Source: Leucaena leucocephala
Lineage: Eukaryota; Streptophyta; Magnoliopsida; Fabales; Fabaceae
DNA: 64,000 nucleotides
Assembly: GCA_037074615.1 (NCBI GenBank)
Contig: CM073522.1
Span: 28,828,962-28,892,961, forward strand
Reading direction: 5' to 3'
In this document: positions 11,641 through 24,000 of the stretch, piece by piece
Layout: the number at the start of each line of letters is the position of its first letter
Numbering within the stretch: position 1 is the first letter of the stretch
Program-made: the position numbers and the translations under genes
The notes under the pieces: generated by a model
What the model saw: the letters and a program-made list of their open reading frames with translations, nothing else
What the model was told of the DNA's origin: nothing
Database searches by the model: none

Positions 11641-11884
11641 GGAGCAAATAATAACAAATTTTAGTGCGAGAATTGACAAGAGATTTACGTTATTTAATAT
11701 TTTTCGATAATTAAATCTCTTCTTTAGAATCTCATAATAGTTTTTTCATATTTTTTTGAGATCTCGTTGTCATTAATTCAAGAGACTTAAATGTCATCTT
11801 TATGAGAATCTATACTTTATTACAAAAAGCAATGTTTTTGTTTGAATAATTAAGAAAACAAAAAAAATAGGTAGGACTTATATA

Positions 11885-12060
11885 ATGGAGAATTACTACA
11901 AAGTTAAAAAAAATATTTAATTATCAAAAAATCTCAAGTAGCATAAATTTGTTACTAATTTTTATAATAGAACCTATCATTATTATCTCCTAAGTTATCA
12001 TTAAGACTTTTAATAATTAAATTATTTATTTAGAATTTTATAATAATTTCCACTATGGAA
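11885..12060. mobile_element. MITE with ATTACTACAAAGTTA-type inverted ends
   Basis: The left end (AATTACTACAAAGTT...TTTAATTATC) is the imperfect inverse of the right end (ATAATTAAATTAT...TTTATAATAATTTCC). A relative, with ends of the type TACAATGAGATTTTAAG, lies at 54517-54672, and a partial one near 11630-11760. Confidence 0.5.
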
Positions 12061-12552
12061 GTGATGGAAACAAAGGTTGGTTTTTACACGGCTCATTTTA
12101 GTTTATTGTTGTCTTTCTTTGTTATGGAAATTTGAAGGAAATTTCAGTTCATACCCAGAAAAAGGTCCTCTAACTTTTTTCTTTAATTAAAAAAATGTTA
12201 AATCTAAAATTAAATATGAGGTATGTTATTTGATGATTTGATGAGCAGAAAAATCATATCATGTGACACATGAGTGCCAACTACCAACTTGTGGGGGTGG
12301 TTGTTTAGAGGGCACGCCAAACATATATTTCTACGAAAAGGACAAAGAGATTAAATTAATTTCACCTAACCAACCATCCCATACTCAGAAACAAGACACA
12401 ATTATCTCATCATTTTAATCTTTGAGTTTTGAAAGCAACTAATGAACACTAATACATGAATGCCAAATTGAGAGTGTAGGTTATACCTTCAAATCTTAAT
12501 TAATTATTCTTTCCAAAAAAAAAAAAAATAATCTACCTAAAATGCAACCTAA

Positions 12553-12633
12553 CTTTTTTTTTATTATCCACCCGGTTCACCGGAGTTTTGCCCCTATTAT
12601 ATCCAGATCCGACCCGCGTCACGCACCTGGCTA
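12553..12633 (-). mobile_element. Truncated SINE, 3' half, antisense copy
   Basis: The reverse complement reads AGCCAGGTGCGTGACGCG, then GGATATAAT, then CCGGGTGGATAA plus A-rich tail. This matches the last ~85 bp of the SINE at 3231-3404. The tRNA-like head is absent. A 66-codon open frame crossing it has no coding support. Confidence 0.8.
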
Positions 12634-12639
12634 TTTCAA

Positions 12640-13840
12640 AATACCCCCATTAGAAAATAGTAAAGGTGTAAAGATACCCTTAAACTTTTATTTAAAATGT
12701 GTTAAAAATCATATGTTTTTTAAATATGTAAAAATAGCATAGGCCGCGTTACAAAAAGTAATGGACGCTAGCCTATTTCAACATACATATCATTTTTACT
12801 CCGAATTTGAATGTTTATGGATACTTTTGTAACTAAAAGAAATATAATATTGAATGCACATTGGGTAAAAGTTTATGGAAAGATTTGTTCCTTGATCTTA
12901 GTCAACAATAAAATTTGTCTATTAACAATAGAATTTGAATCCATGATTCATGAGATAACAGATGTATCGTCGTTAAATGGACTAACTTTTATGGCCCTAA
13001 CTTGAGTTTTTAAATTCATCTTGAGTTGGAAAAATTAGATCTAAGCATAGTCTTTTAAGTTATTAATTAATTATTTTCCCAATAAAAAAAATAAAACCAA
13101 TCAAAAAATAATTAATTATTTTCCCAAAGTGCAAACCATGAACTCCATATGTTTATATAAGGCATGTGGTCAATGAACCTGACTTGTCTAAAATTAATTT
13201 AACACACAGGTTGTAGATCTAAATCTCTCGATATTAAAATATTATTTAAGATATTAAAATATTATTAGTAAATAAGTAATCTGTAAGTTATCTTTTAAGT
13301 TATGAAACTTTTTTTGGTTAGCCTTTGAGAATCAATTCATATAACTTAGTAAAAAAATTTGATTCCTCATTTTCATATTTTTTGGGGGAAATCAAACATG
13401 AATCGATCCCTTTTCAAGTTGATAGATTGAACATTTTTACACTTAATTAGTCTACATGAGTTTGGGGATTTTTTTTTTCAAATGTGTATTATTTTATTTA
13501 CTGTTAAGCAGGTTATTTTGCAATTACATAAACCAAATATATAAAATAAAATATTACTCTTCATGTCTTCAATGTAATATCCATTTATCTAATTTAGAAA
13601 AAGCAATTAAGCTAGATAAATTATATAATATGATCTCTCTAAAATATATTTGTGTAACATTAGATTATATATCAGATTATAAATTAAATAAAATTAATTT
13701 TTAAAAAATAATTAATATGAGATAAAATATAAAAATATCTTATATTAAAGACCAAAATTAAAATATACTCTTAAATTAGATTCTTAGAACTTAGAAGTAT
13801 CATATGTGTGTGTATTGGCTCAGCCAAATAGCTAAACAAA
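12640..13840. other. Intergenic, nothing recognised
   Basis: AT-rich. Short open frames at 12811-13005 and 13456-13704 have composition no different from the background and no recognisable motif. Confidence 0.45.
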
Positions 13841-14360
13841 GGGCATATTTGGATAGGATTTTGAAAAAGGGCTTATGAAAAAAAAGGGCTTATGGATAAC
13901 TTATGGAAAAGGAATTTTGGAGAAGAGTTTATGGAAAAAAAGTAATTTTGAATAAATAGGTGTTTGGATAGTTATTTTTAGAATGACTTTTTATGGTGGT
14001 AAATTACCAAAACGGGTATGATTTGATTTAAAGTAAGAGAGAGGGGAGAGTTAGAGAAAAGAGAAGAGAGAGGAGAGAGGGAAGAGAGGAGAAGGGAGAG
14101 AGGGTGTAAGAAAAAGTAGGAGAGAGGAGAGAGGGTGTAAGAAAAAATAGGGATAAGATAGTAATTGGATAGTCCATAAATGCTTTTACTGTTGACAAAG
14201 CTATTTTAAATAGCTTATTCAAAACTATGGTTTTAAACCATGGTTTTGTCCAAAAGCACTTATGGATAAATAAGTCTGTTTATTTTAAAATTTCTCCAAA
14301 CCGAGGTTTGGGCCAAAAACCCTTTTAAAACCGCGATTTGCAGCCTTACCAAACAGGCCC
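13841..14360 (+). mobile_element. MITE of the GGGC(C/A)TRTTTGG family
   Basis: It starts GGGCATATTTGGATAG and ends ACCAAACAGGCCC, clear terminal inverted repeats. The core has a purine-rich GAGAGAGGAGAGAGGG tract (14036-14135), the complement of the pyrimidine tract in the copy at 6.1-6.6 kb. The right third matches the 49-kb copy (ACCATGGTTTTGTCCAAAA against ACCATGGTTTGGTCCAAAA). It is non-autonomous; the superfamily is not certain because no clear duplication was seen. Confidence 0.7.
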
Positions 14361-14397
14361 AAAGTCAATCGACACATTGTTAGGCAGATGGAAGTAT

Positions 14398-14398
14398 C

Positions 14399-14441
<43 letters not shown>
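14398..14441. repeat. (TA)n(GA)n compound microsatellite
   Basis: A run of TA dinucleotides passes directly into about 13 GA dinucleotides. Confidence 0.9.
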
Positions 14442-14443
<2 letters not shown>

Positions 14444-14558
14444 CTAGGCTCATAGCTAAAGAAAGCCAATCGACACATTGGTAGGCAGATGGAATAATTT
14501 CCTTTGAGTCTCAATCAATAATGTTGAGTCATAAGGCTAATGCTTTGCTCAAAATGAA

Positions 14559-14655
14559 CAAGACATGTGAGAAATGTACTACATTTCTGTTCCACTTGCC
14601 TTGGCCCTTTAAGACATGTGAGAAATGTACTACATTTCTGTTCCACTTGCCTTGG
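14559..14655. repeat. Tandem direct duplication of ~47 bp
   Basis: The phrase AAGACATGTGAGAAATGTAC...TTGCCTTGGC is present twice with few or no differences, separated by CCTTT. The second copy supplies the target site (CTTGGCAC) of the MITE at 14659. Confidence 0.85.
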
Positions 14656-14658
14656 CAC

Positions 14659-15316
14659 TAGAGCTGGTAAAACGGGCTCAGCCCGCGGGCTGGGCCCGTT
14701 TTACCCTAAGGGGGGGCGGGTTCGGGCTGGCAAAATGCCAGCCCATTTTTGGGCGGGTTGCACAGCCCGCCCGCCCCCTCAGCCCGCCAATTTGGCGGGC
14801 TGGCCCGTTTAGTGGCGGGCTGGCCCGCCAGCCCGCCACTTTTTTTTTTTAAATTTTAATATTATTATTTAATATTTATTTTACTTAAATGTTATTTTGA
14901 ATACTCCTATTATCGAATACTAGTAAAGATAATTACTTATTTGTTAATATATGTTTACATATTATAATTGATTAATATTATGTTAATATTTATTTAGATT
15001 TATAATTATAAAATTTGAGATTTTTTTATAAAAAATAAAAATTTTTAAGAGTATAACATGAGTAATTTTTTTATTATACTAATATAACATTAGAAAATTT
15101 TTATTAGTATTTTAAAAATGTTAAAAATAATTTTTTTTAAAATTAAAAAAAAAAAAAGTGGCGGGCTGGCGGGCCAGCCCGCCACTAAGGGGGGCGGGCT
15201 CGGGCTGGCGTTTTGCCAGCCCGTTTTGGGGCGGGCTGCACAGCCCGCCCCGTTTGTTGGCGGGCTGGGAGCGGGCTGGCCCGTTTTTGGCGGGCCAGCC
15301 CGCATTCCCAGCTCTA
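14659..15316. mobile_element. hAT-type MITE with perfect 8-bp target-site duplication
   Basis: The 658-bp element begins TAGAGCTGGTAAAACGGGCT and ends AGCCCGCATTCCCAGCTCTA. It is flanked by CTTGGCAC on both sides (14651-14658, 15317-15324). Each end has a GC-rich ~160-bp block of GGCGGGCTGGC / GCCAGCCCGCC, and the two blocks are inverted repeats able to form a long hairpin. The ~290-bp core is AT-rich. No transposase is present. It is organised like the element at 727-1309 but has its own sequence family. Confidence 0.9.
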
Positions 15317-15324
15317 CTTGGCAC

Positions 15325-15881
15325 TGCATAGTAAAGAGACCCCACAAAGGAATTATTATTCACAATATACTCCTAAAGATTTTGAAGACATTATTTAGTT
15401 CGTTAATTTTTTAATAATAAATAAATAGATAAATGACAACAAACTTTTTTAATAGCTATCATCATTATTCTTACTATAGAATTGGTCTTATTTAATAATC
15501 TCAAAATTGAATTAATTAGTTATTTATATACTTATTAGTAATAGATCAAAAAAGAGTTTTATATAACAGTTGATAGTATAAAAAAATAGTTTTAATCCAT
15601 TAAATATTGATGTGTCATTTATGCTCTTGAACTAATAATCGATGGTTTTTGATCGTCAGATAAAATTACCTTATTTATTGGTTTGGTTTATCTTAAAATA
15701 ACTCTAAAATAGAATGGTTTTTTTTTAAGAAAAAGAATTACATTGTATAGAATAGGCCATGGGAATTTTGAGGATATATTGTTCAAAAACAAATAGTTGC
15801 GACAATGAATGGTTAGCAAATGATTATTGTTAGCAAATGATATAAGTGAATAGCTTAAATCTAATAAGAATAACATATTTA
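15325..15881. other. Intergenic, nothing recognised
   Basis: AT-rich without coding signal. Confidence 0.4.
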
Positions 15882-16136
15882 GACTATGTTTGGATGCTCT
15901 GTTTTTTTTTTATAGGAAGTGTTTGGATACTTTTTAAAATTGTAGATTTTGAGAAAACTATCCAAATATCTTATAAAATTCAATAATTTATATATGTCAA
16001 AACTATTGTTTTAAGGTTAAAAGTATCGTTTTCTATGAAACTATTTTTTTTTATTTTTTCATAAACTATTCTCTATTAAATTATTTTTTATTATTTTTTT
16101 TAAAATTATTTTTTAAAAGTTAATCTAAATACACCC
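15882..16136. mobile_element. Possible short MITE
   Basis: The left end ACTATGTTTGGATGC and the right end AATCTAAATACACCC are diverged inverted repeats of the TGTTTGGAT type. The interior is T-rich and partly palindromic. Borders are approximate. Confidence 0.4.
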
Positions 16137-17520
16137 TTTGAATAAAGCACTTAATGCCACGTAAATTCTTCTAAAGTAAGTTATATTTAGATAATGAATT
16201 TTGTTTTTAGAAGGAAATTTATATTATAAATTAAAGAGAGTTGAAGGAAATATTTATATTATATTTAGCTGTCTATCAGAAAATAAAAGTAAGTGGGTTT
16301 CATTCATTGTAGACACATGGCGTGCGAAAGCAAAAGTGAAATTTACATGCAACTTGGAAAATGACCCCTTAAGAAAACCATATTCACTGAAACATGATTC
16401 CAAACGACAAAAAATTAAAGTCTGAGCTTGATTCCGCCGCCCGCCAGGGAATAGATTCTTTTACATTCCTCAGATTCCAACGTTTGACGCCGACAATTCA
16501 AAGTTCTGACCCCGAATCATGTGGCGGGGCTTAATATTCTTGGAATCTAAGATCCTTGGAATTTGCCAGTTTCCAGTCATGTGTGAGGAGGGAGATTCCA
16601 CATGAGAAATTCATATGAAATTCAAATGTCAGAGAGAATCTTCACTAAGCAAGAGAGATAAGTTATAAAATCAGAAGGTAATGATGCTCTGAATCTGAAT
16701 CTGAATCTAAAGAACTTTTTATTGGTTTATTAATTACTCTTATCATATATAAGCAGCAAGATAAAAAAAAATACTTTATCATTTAATATAAACAATATTA
16801 TAATTTTTTTAAATATTTAATATGAAGTTCATGTTTAAAAAGGTTAATAGCCAGAAATATCTACTATATTTTCATACTTATAAAAGTGATACTCCAAAGA
16901 TTGCATATAGAAAATGTACAAATACTCAAACTTAAAATTTTTTTACTAATAAAATTTTTAAACAAAATTTTTTCATATATTTTTTTTTTATGAAAAAGTG
17001 CCTCATATATATAACTACTCGACTTTCTTTTTTCAATCAAGAGTGATAATCATGGATTCGGCTACTTCATTGGAGATAAAAAAAATACATTTTTAAACAT
17101 ACACTAAACTATTTTTGGACATGCGTGTCTAAATTCAGATGTTGCTTATATTTGACAAAAAGAGCATAATGTTTTATTTAAATAATTGGAGTGACACTCT
17201 CAATTAAAGTTTTAATTTGGATAGGTGAATTTGAAGATATATATATTTTTTAAAATCATTTTATCATATTGTGCAAAGATTCTTTAAATTTTATTTTATC
17301 TAAACGTTTTGTTCAATTTTTTATCCACGAATTGTTTTTTTTAAACACGAATTTCTTATTATATAAGAATTTTGATTTTATTTTATTTTTGATTTTATAT
17401 TTTATAATAATACTTTTTTATTTTTCATAATATGCTTGAATTGAATTAGTAAAATTATCCGGCACAAAAAGTATAAAAATTTCATTAATTAAAATAGAAT
17501 AATGTAACTAATAATAATTA
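16137..17520. other. Intergenic; short GC-richer island
   Basis: Bases 16430-16560 are less AT-rich than the surroundings (CCGCCGCCCGCCAGGG, GTGGCGGGGC) and might be a relic of a regulatory or genic segment. No frame, splice pattern or element ends support a gene. Confidence 0.35.
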
Positions 17521-17526
17521 GGTCTA

Positions 17527-17680
17527 GTAGGAGGAGTTAATCTCTCATAAGCGGTGAACTAAAATTTGAATTCTCACTGGGAGATAAGAGATGCTTAGAT
17601 TTAATGCTGGATAGAGTCTTGAATAGGTTGACTCCAATAAAAAGATACATGCATTTAACCAAAAAAGAGAGCGAATAATG
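17527..17680 (+). mobile_element. Possible SINE fragment
   Basis: The segment TTAATCTCTCATAAGCGGTG followed by ATTTGAATTCTCACTGGG has A-box/B-box-like spacing similar to the SINE-like repeats at 18000 and 18170. No duplication was identified. Confidence 0.3.
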
Positions 17681-17999
17681 TACAAGTTAGTTTGTTTTTT
17701 GAAAAAGTATGCATATATAGAAATAGAGAATATATACAAAATTTTAATTAAATTTATGAAAAATTTATATTATTGTTCTATTTTTCGGCAAGAAGACAAG
17801 AATTATGAACTTGCTTTTTGCCAAAGAAATTCCCACATAATAACCGATATTTAAAACAAAGGAACGAAAAAAAACTCAGCCAGCGGTAGGCTTGACTGAT
17901 TCCCACATAATGACTGTTCTTTAGCCCAATTAAAACCAAGGGCCCGCTATTCTCTACTCGGAAGTCGCTCTTTCAACAGTCATCTCAATGCCAAGGGTT

Positions 18000-18155
18000 T
18001 AAATTTAGGAGAAGATACTAGTCCTTCACAATATGACGAGCCCAATATTTGAATCTCTATCAAGATATGTGACAACATTTATTACCAAACAGTACCTCTA
18101 ATTAGATTGTCTCTAATGGGGGGATATGTATTCTTAGCAAAAAAAAATACTAACG
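18000..18155 (+). mobile_element. SINE-like repeat, copy 1
   Basis: The wording ATACTAGTCCTTCACAATATGACGAGCC, then ATATTTGAATCTCTAT (B-box-like), CAGTACCTCTAATTAGATTG and GTCTCTAATGG, then an A-rich tail, is repeated with divergence about 165 bp downstream in the same orientation. The A/B-box-like spacing and A-rich end suggest a tRNA-derived SINE family. Confidence 0.5.
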
Positions 18156-18164
18156 AGATTAAGT

Positions 18165-18305
18165 TTAACGGAATAGATTAGTATCTCACAACGTGATATA
18201 CCAATATTTGAATCCCCATTATAAGAGGTGTCCATATTTAATATCTGACAGTACCTTAAATATAGTTGCTTCTAATAAGACGACTCGTGCTGATAAAAAT
18301 AGTAG
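18165..18305 (+). mobile_element. SINE-like repeat, copy 2
   Basis: It parallels copy 1: TTAGTATCTCACAACGTGAT, then CAATATTTGAATCCCC, CAGTACCTTAAATATAGTTG and CTTCTAATAAGACG. Two copies side by side in one orientation imply either insertion into the tail of the first or tandem duplication. Confidence 0.5.
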
Positions 18306-18463
18306 TAATCTAAATTATTTGTTTAGTTAAAAAATTATACATTCCAAAATTAATTATGAATAAAAAATTATTATCATCTCATAAGTTACTATTACTTCCA
18401 AATGCATCTTAAGCATGTAGGGGATGCTTCTAAAAAACATGGTTAATAGTCCAAAAGTATATA

Positions 18464-18633
18464 CTCTATCCGGTATTTAATATAAAATTTAGCTAATTAA
18501 TTTAGGTAGATTAAAGAGTATATAATATAAATTTGTCTTGACATTTTAAATTTGATCATAATTAAATAATTTATTTAACTTATTTAATCTACTTAAATTA
18601 ATTAATTAATTTTTACATTGAAAATTAGAGGAG
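18464..18633. mobile_element. Stowaway-like MITE (170 bp)
   Basis: It starts CTCTATCCGGTATTTAATAT and ends AAAATTAGAGGAG, flanked by TA (18462-18463, 18634-18635). The centre is AT-rich with ATTTAGGTAGATTAA and its inverse. Confidence 0.6.
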
Positions 18634-18639
18634 TAATAA

Positions 18640-19830
18640 CTTGTGATTTTGCAATAGTACATAGCCAAGAGCGAAAGTGAGCTCACATGCACTACAACTG
18701 GCCACCGGAGGTAATCACTGTTGAAATCTGCATGACTTCCTCATTTCCTACGACTAAAACATTCAAAACGTATGCCTTAACCACTCATTATTTCCCAACC
18801 TCTTAAAATATTCCATCAAGCATTTTCATGGCCTTCCAACGTTCAAAAACTGGAATTAATCACCATTAAGCAAGTTAATTGGCTGCCTAATGTTCCCTTA
18901 AGACTACTGCCTGAAAGGCTCATGCCTGAAGATTCATTTAATCCTAAAGAGTAATACATTCTAATATATTTGTTGCGACGGAATAACTTTTAAGGATAAT
19001 ATCATACGATGCATGATACGACTCGAATTAGCTTGATTTCTATTGATGCCAACATAATCAACATAAGAACATGCACTTTGATATATGTCCTTCTTTCTTT
19101 CTTATTCCACTAGGGTTAATTCTATTACCATAATACTTCTATAGTCTTTTGATAGTAATGAATACTAGGCAAAACATAATCATTATTCAGATTTTCGTTG
19201 CCATGAATTCTATCAATTTCTAGTTGCTTACTATCTTTTCTTTTTATTAAAGAAAAATTTAGATGAGCTAGATCTCATAACTCACTAGACCAACACATGA
19301 CACCAGTTCAAAAAGCATTAGTTGCCTAATACCTGGTTTCTACTAATAAGTATAGTATCAGTTTCTTGGGGTATAAATTGAAAAATTTTCTTAAGGTTTT
19401 TTATTCTAAAAGGCTCTATTCCCATGTTTAAATAATTAAGTAAATATCATATTAATATTTTATTTAAAAAAACAAAATACATGCAATATTCTTTATTCTT
19501 TATTGTTCTTTTAAGTCCCATTAATTTTAGAGAAAATATAGAAAAATACTACAGAAAATGATAAATGTCAAAGTAGGACATTGCGTTAATAATATTTAAT
19601 CTATAGTTAGTAATACTTAACCTGTTATTAATAACTATCACACTTTAGTATTTATAATTGTTTGATTTTTTTTTTCTGTCATTTTTCTTTAATTTTATTA
19701 ATGCAACTTTAAATTTAAATCCTAAAATATTTTTTTAGAATCAATATCAGTGCATGACATAGTAGCGTCTAAAATTATTCCATGAGGGGAAATTATATTT
19801 GAGCAAGTGTAGAGTGTGAGTGTGCGATGA
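18640..19830. other. Intergenic, nothing recognised
   Basis: No coding signal. A SINE-like phrase (AACTCACTAGACCAACACATG...GTTCAAAAAGC) at about 19275-19315 is too weak to call. Confidence 0.35.
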
Positions 19831-20063
19831 ATACATGATCCATAAATAATCACATAATCACATCCAGACCTAATCAGCACAAGTAATCAACACGTAATCA
19901 CATATTCAAGCACAAGGGTGAATCTCAATTTTCCTACATTAAAATACCAGAACAAAAAAGACATCTATTTACATAAAAAAAGCTACCATTTATAAGATAA
20001 GTCACATGCAATTACGAAGGATTATAAGATGTGCAAGGAAAATAAAGGATAGCACGTGGGATA
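19830..20063. repeat. Left half of a ~0.4-kb repeat unit interrupted by retroelements
   Basis: The text CATCTATTTACATAAAAAAA...CACATGCAATTACGAAGGAT is a diverged copy of part of the tandem array at 33.9-35.8 kb. The rest of the unit resumes after the copia and CACTA elements at about 26406. Confidence 0.65.
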
Positions 20064-20274
20064 CGCGGTAATTATGTAAATAAGTAACTATTGTAAATAA
20101 TTAAGATATTAAGAGGAATATGGGGAGAATATCACAGATAAGATAGTAGGCGAGATTTGGCATATCATCATCTAATCTCCGACAAGATTATAGGAGATCA
20201 CTCTCGGTACTCTATATAATTGATTGCTCTTTGTGAATACTAATAATCAGAATATACAGACTATAAATTCAACA
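20064..20274 (+). repeat. 5' LTR of Ty1/copia element
   Basis: The 211-bp sequence aligns end to end with 25335-25546 (shared AATTATGTAAATAAGTAA, TATTAAGAGG, TGGGGAGAATATCACAGA, TATATAATTGATTGCTCT). The LTRs differ at many positions, so the insertion is old. The start is mutated (CGCGGTAA where the 3' LTR has TGTGATAA); the end is AACA. Confidence 0.85.
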
Positions 20275-20624
20275 TGGTATCAAGCTTTTCAACCTGGGAC
20301 ATTAAAACAAAAAATTAAACAAAAAAGTTGAAGATTGTGGACCTGAGGTCTCTAAGACTAAAAAAAATAGTACAAGCTTAGTTAAAGAGAAAAAAAAAAT
20401 GAAGCTTGTAGACCTGAGGCCTCTGAGACTAAAAAAAAAGAAGTACAAACCCAAGTCTAAGAGTAGGGAGAATATTATAATATAGTCCCACATTAATAAT
20501 TGAAGAAGATGTTAAGAGTATATAATGTCAAAAGGAATTATATCAAATTGACTAAAGTCATTTTGATAGAAAGACAACTATAATATATACTTGTAATATC
20601 AAAATTTAACATGGTATTAGAGCC
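20275..20624 (+). promoter_or_regulatory. Primer-binding sites, two candidates
   Basis: TGGTATCAAGC directly follows the 5' LTR at 20275. A closer match to the initiator-Met tRNA primer site, TGGTATTAGAGCC, lies at 20612-20624, also directly after a sequence ending TTTAACA. The 337 bp between contain a duplicated ~48-bp phrase (GTGGACCTGAGGTCTCTAAG / GTAGACCTGAGGCCTCTGAG) and text resembling another copia LTR end (TAGTCCCACATTAATAATTG). Confidence 0.5.
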
Positions 20625-21039
20625 AGTGTTGCCACCATAGTCCAACGAGTCCCGCCAGCGACGTGCGACGGCCCATCCTAGCAACGCGAGCGACATCGTC
20701 AATTTTGTTCAGGTTCCCGTGAGCCACGGCCTAGCCACCATAGTCTGACAAGTCCCACAAGCGAGTTGCCAGCGACGTGTGACGGCCCAACCAATAAATG
20801 ACATCCTTTGTTCCCAACTCGTGAGTGAGCCAACGTGAGATGAGTGTGACTTCTTTTTTGTGCGTCTTCTGTTCCTGACCCATGAGCAAGCAACGCCGTC
20901 CTTTGTTCTTGACTCGTGAGTGAGCCAGCGCGAGACGTGTGTGACTTTTACATGTGCATTGTGAGCGAGCAAACAGCACACCGTGAGTTAGCAAGGCCTT
21001 CTGTCCAATAGCACCCTGTAAGTCAGCGAAAGGGAGCCT

Positions 21040-24000
21040 TTGTTTATGATGGACACGTCTTTCGAAGGTTCATTAAAAATAAATTCTCCAATGACTGGAA
21101 GTTCCCAGGGGTCAATCTCTACCTTTGATGGATCCCCATGTCAATTGTTTCAGAAAATCTCACCCTCACAAATTATAGGGATTGGACACAAGTTGTTCAG
21201 TTCACCATGGGTGGTCACGGTAAGTTTAGTCACTTAACCAGAGACACACCAGCACCATCTAATCCTGTAACTAAGAACCAGTGGAAAATAGATGATTTAC
21301 TGGTCTACTCTTGGTTAGTAAATATTTCTCCTCAACTTAAGAGAAGTCTTATGTATCTCTCCACTGCTAAAGCAATTTTGGAGGCTGTTCTTAACTCCTA
21401 TTCTTATGGGGAAAACCATTCTTAGGAATATGGTGTGAGACGCAGAATTTGAAAGTCCATACAGGGTGCACGAAGTGTTATAGAATTTTGGCTTGAGCTT
21501 GTGGCTCTATGGCAAGAATTTGATCTAATGACAGAGGAGATGTGGACCTCTCCACACGATGCTTCCCGTAACAGACAAAACATTGAAAATGAATTTGTGT
21601 TGCTATTTTTGGCCAACCTCAACCCTGAATTTGATGATGTTCGAGGTCAGATATTGAGTACACAGACTCTTCGGCTGTATATGCTAAAATCCTACGTGAA
21701 GAATCCCCACGTGAGGTAATGTTGCTTGTATCAAAATCACCTGCTTCTGCTGAATCCTTTGCTTTTGTAAGTTAGGGTGCCAACTATGGCTCAACTCGTG
21801 GAAAAGTAACTTGCGATTACTGCAAAAAGGTGGGTCACACTAAAGATAAATAGTGGGATATCCATGGTAAACTTACAAACTGGAAGCTAAAAAGAGGTAA
21901 GCCTCGTGCTAATCAAGTATCTCCATCTCAAAAAATACTCCACCACCTATCACCTTTATGAGCAAAGAGCAAATGGGTCAATTGTTCGAGTATTTCAAAA
22001 CTCTTCATACTGAACAGCAGCTATTATGGCTCACGAGGTAATCATGTTGCTGCCTTACATACATTTGTCCCTATCAAGTGGATTATTGATACATGGGGCT
22101 TTTGACCATATGACTTTAGAAGTCAAAATGTTTGATTCCTACTTTCCTTTGACTAGAAGTCAATCAATTAAGACAGCTATAGGTTCTACTTCTCCTATAA
22201 CAGGCATTAGGACGGTCCATCTGTCAAACAAATTAATCTATTTTACATGTTCCTACTTGTTTTGTAATTTACTATCTATCAGTAAGCTGACTAAACAAAT
22301 CAATTGCTCTACTCATTTCTTTTCATCTTATTGTATTTTTCAGGATCTCTCATCGAGAATGACGATTAACACAATTAAGGAATATGAGGGGCTCTGCTAC
22401 CTTGATGCCTCTACCGTGAGTGCTTTATATTGCAGAATAAGTGGCTTAATCTCGACTTCCGATGACAATGATATGTTATTATGGCATAAAAGGATGGGTC
22501 ATCCTAATTTTGCTTATTTACAAAAATTGTTGCCACATTTACCTTTGAATAAAAGTATTATTTCCCATTGTGATGTCTATGAGTTAGCCAAACACAATTG
22601 TCCTACTTTTTCGCCTTCTGCGTATAAGTCCACTCACCATTTTTCAATTATTCACAGTGATGTCTGAGGTCCCTCTCGTATTCCAAATCATACTCATTCA
22701 AAGTACTTTGTTACGTTTATTGATGATCATACAATTATGTACTGGGTCTATTTGTTAAAAGACAAGTCCGCTGTTTCCTCCGTATTTATTGAGTCTTTTC
22801 ACTATGTCAAAAATCAGTGTAACACCAAAATCCAAGTCTTTTACACGGATAATGGGTTAGAATATTTTAACCAATCACTTGATAGTTTTCTTAAAACCAA
22901 TGGTATTATGCACAAAAGCAGTTGCCTGTATATTCCTCAACAAAATGGGATTGCTGAACAAAAAACAAACAACTCCTTGAAGTTACCCGTGCACTCTTGT
23001 ATACTTGTCATACTCCAAAATTTTTCTGGGGGTATGCCATACTCATTCCTACTCATTTAGTTGATTGTCTCCCTAGTCATGCTTTGTCCTTTGTTACTCC
23101 TTTAGATAAACTTCGTGAGACACATAGTCACTCCCCTTGACTACACCTTACCGCTTCGCGTCTTTGGTTGTTCTATCTTTGTCCATCAATATCACCCACA
23201 ATCTAAATTCGATCCCAGATCTGTCAAGTGCATCTTCTGATGATACTCCAATTCCCAAAAAGGTTACAAGTAATATGACCCTATCAGTAAACACCTCTTT
23301 GTCAACCAAGATGTCACCTTTGCAGAACAAGAGCCCTACTTTACTCAACCTTCCACTCAGGGGGAGAATTTGAGTGAGTTTCAACTTGAGTGTCTTCCAT
23401 AACCCTATACCTCCATCTGTTTCTATTCATATCCCTATAGACCCATTGAATGTTATGCTAAATGTTATGCCATGCCTGGAAGTCCAGGCTCAAAAGTTTG
23501 ATAATACTTACTCACGTAAAAACAAACAGGTAGTTAGGTCTAGCATACCCAAGGATGTACCACTCCTTGAACTGGTGGAAAGTCCTGTGAATAATGATGA
23601 GCATACTCAGGCAGCAGAGACAAGTGAGGTAGAACTCCCTATTGCATTAAGGAAGAAACCTCAGATATGCACTAAGTATCATATTTAGAAGTATGTGTCT
23701 TATTCCACTCTTTCTAAAAATCATTACAGCTTTGTTACTAACCTTGATCAAATTGAAGTCCCGAGAACTGTGTATGGAGCCTGAGAGCCCAGAATGGAAA
23801 AATGTAGTAATAAAAGAAATTAAAGAATTAGAAAAGAATGAGACATGGGAGTTCACTGCACTGCCAGAAGTGTAAATAGGTGTTTACACCAAAATTTAAT
23901 GTTGATAGTTCATTAAACAAGTACAAGGTAATGTTAGTTACCAAGCGGTTCACCCAAACTTATGGAATTGACTACAATGAGACATTTGCCCCAGTTGCTA

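Noticed and set aside
14567..15414. Several 75-98-codon frames
   Set aside because: They read through the GC-rich foldback ends of the hAT MITE at 14659-15316.
16430..16640. GC-richer island as a possible exon
   Set aside because: No open frame with coding character and no consistent splice sites on either strand.
20699..20994. Overlapping minus-strand frames of 64-90 codons
   Set aside because: They cover imperfect direct repeats (GACTCGTGAGTGAGCCA) in the copia leader; no recognisable protein.
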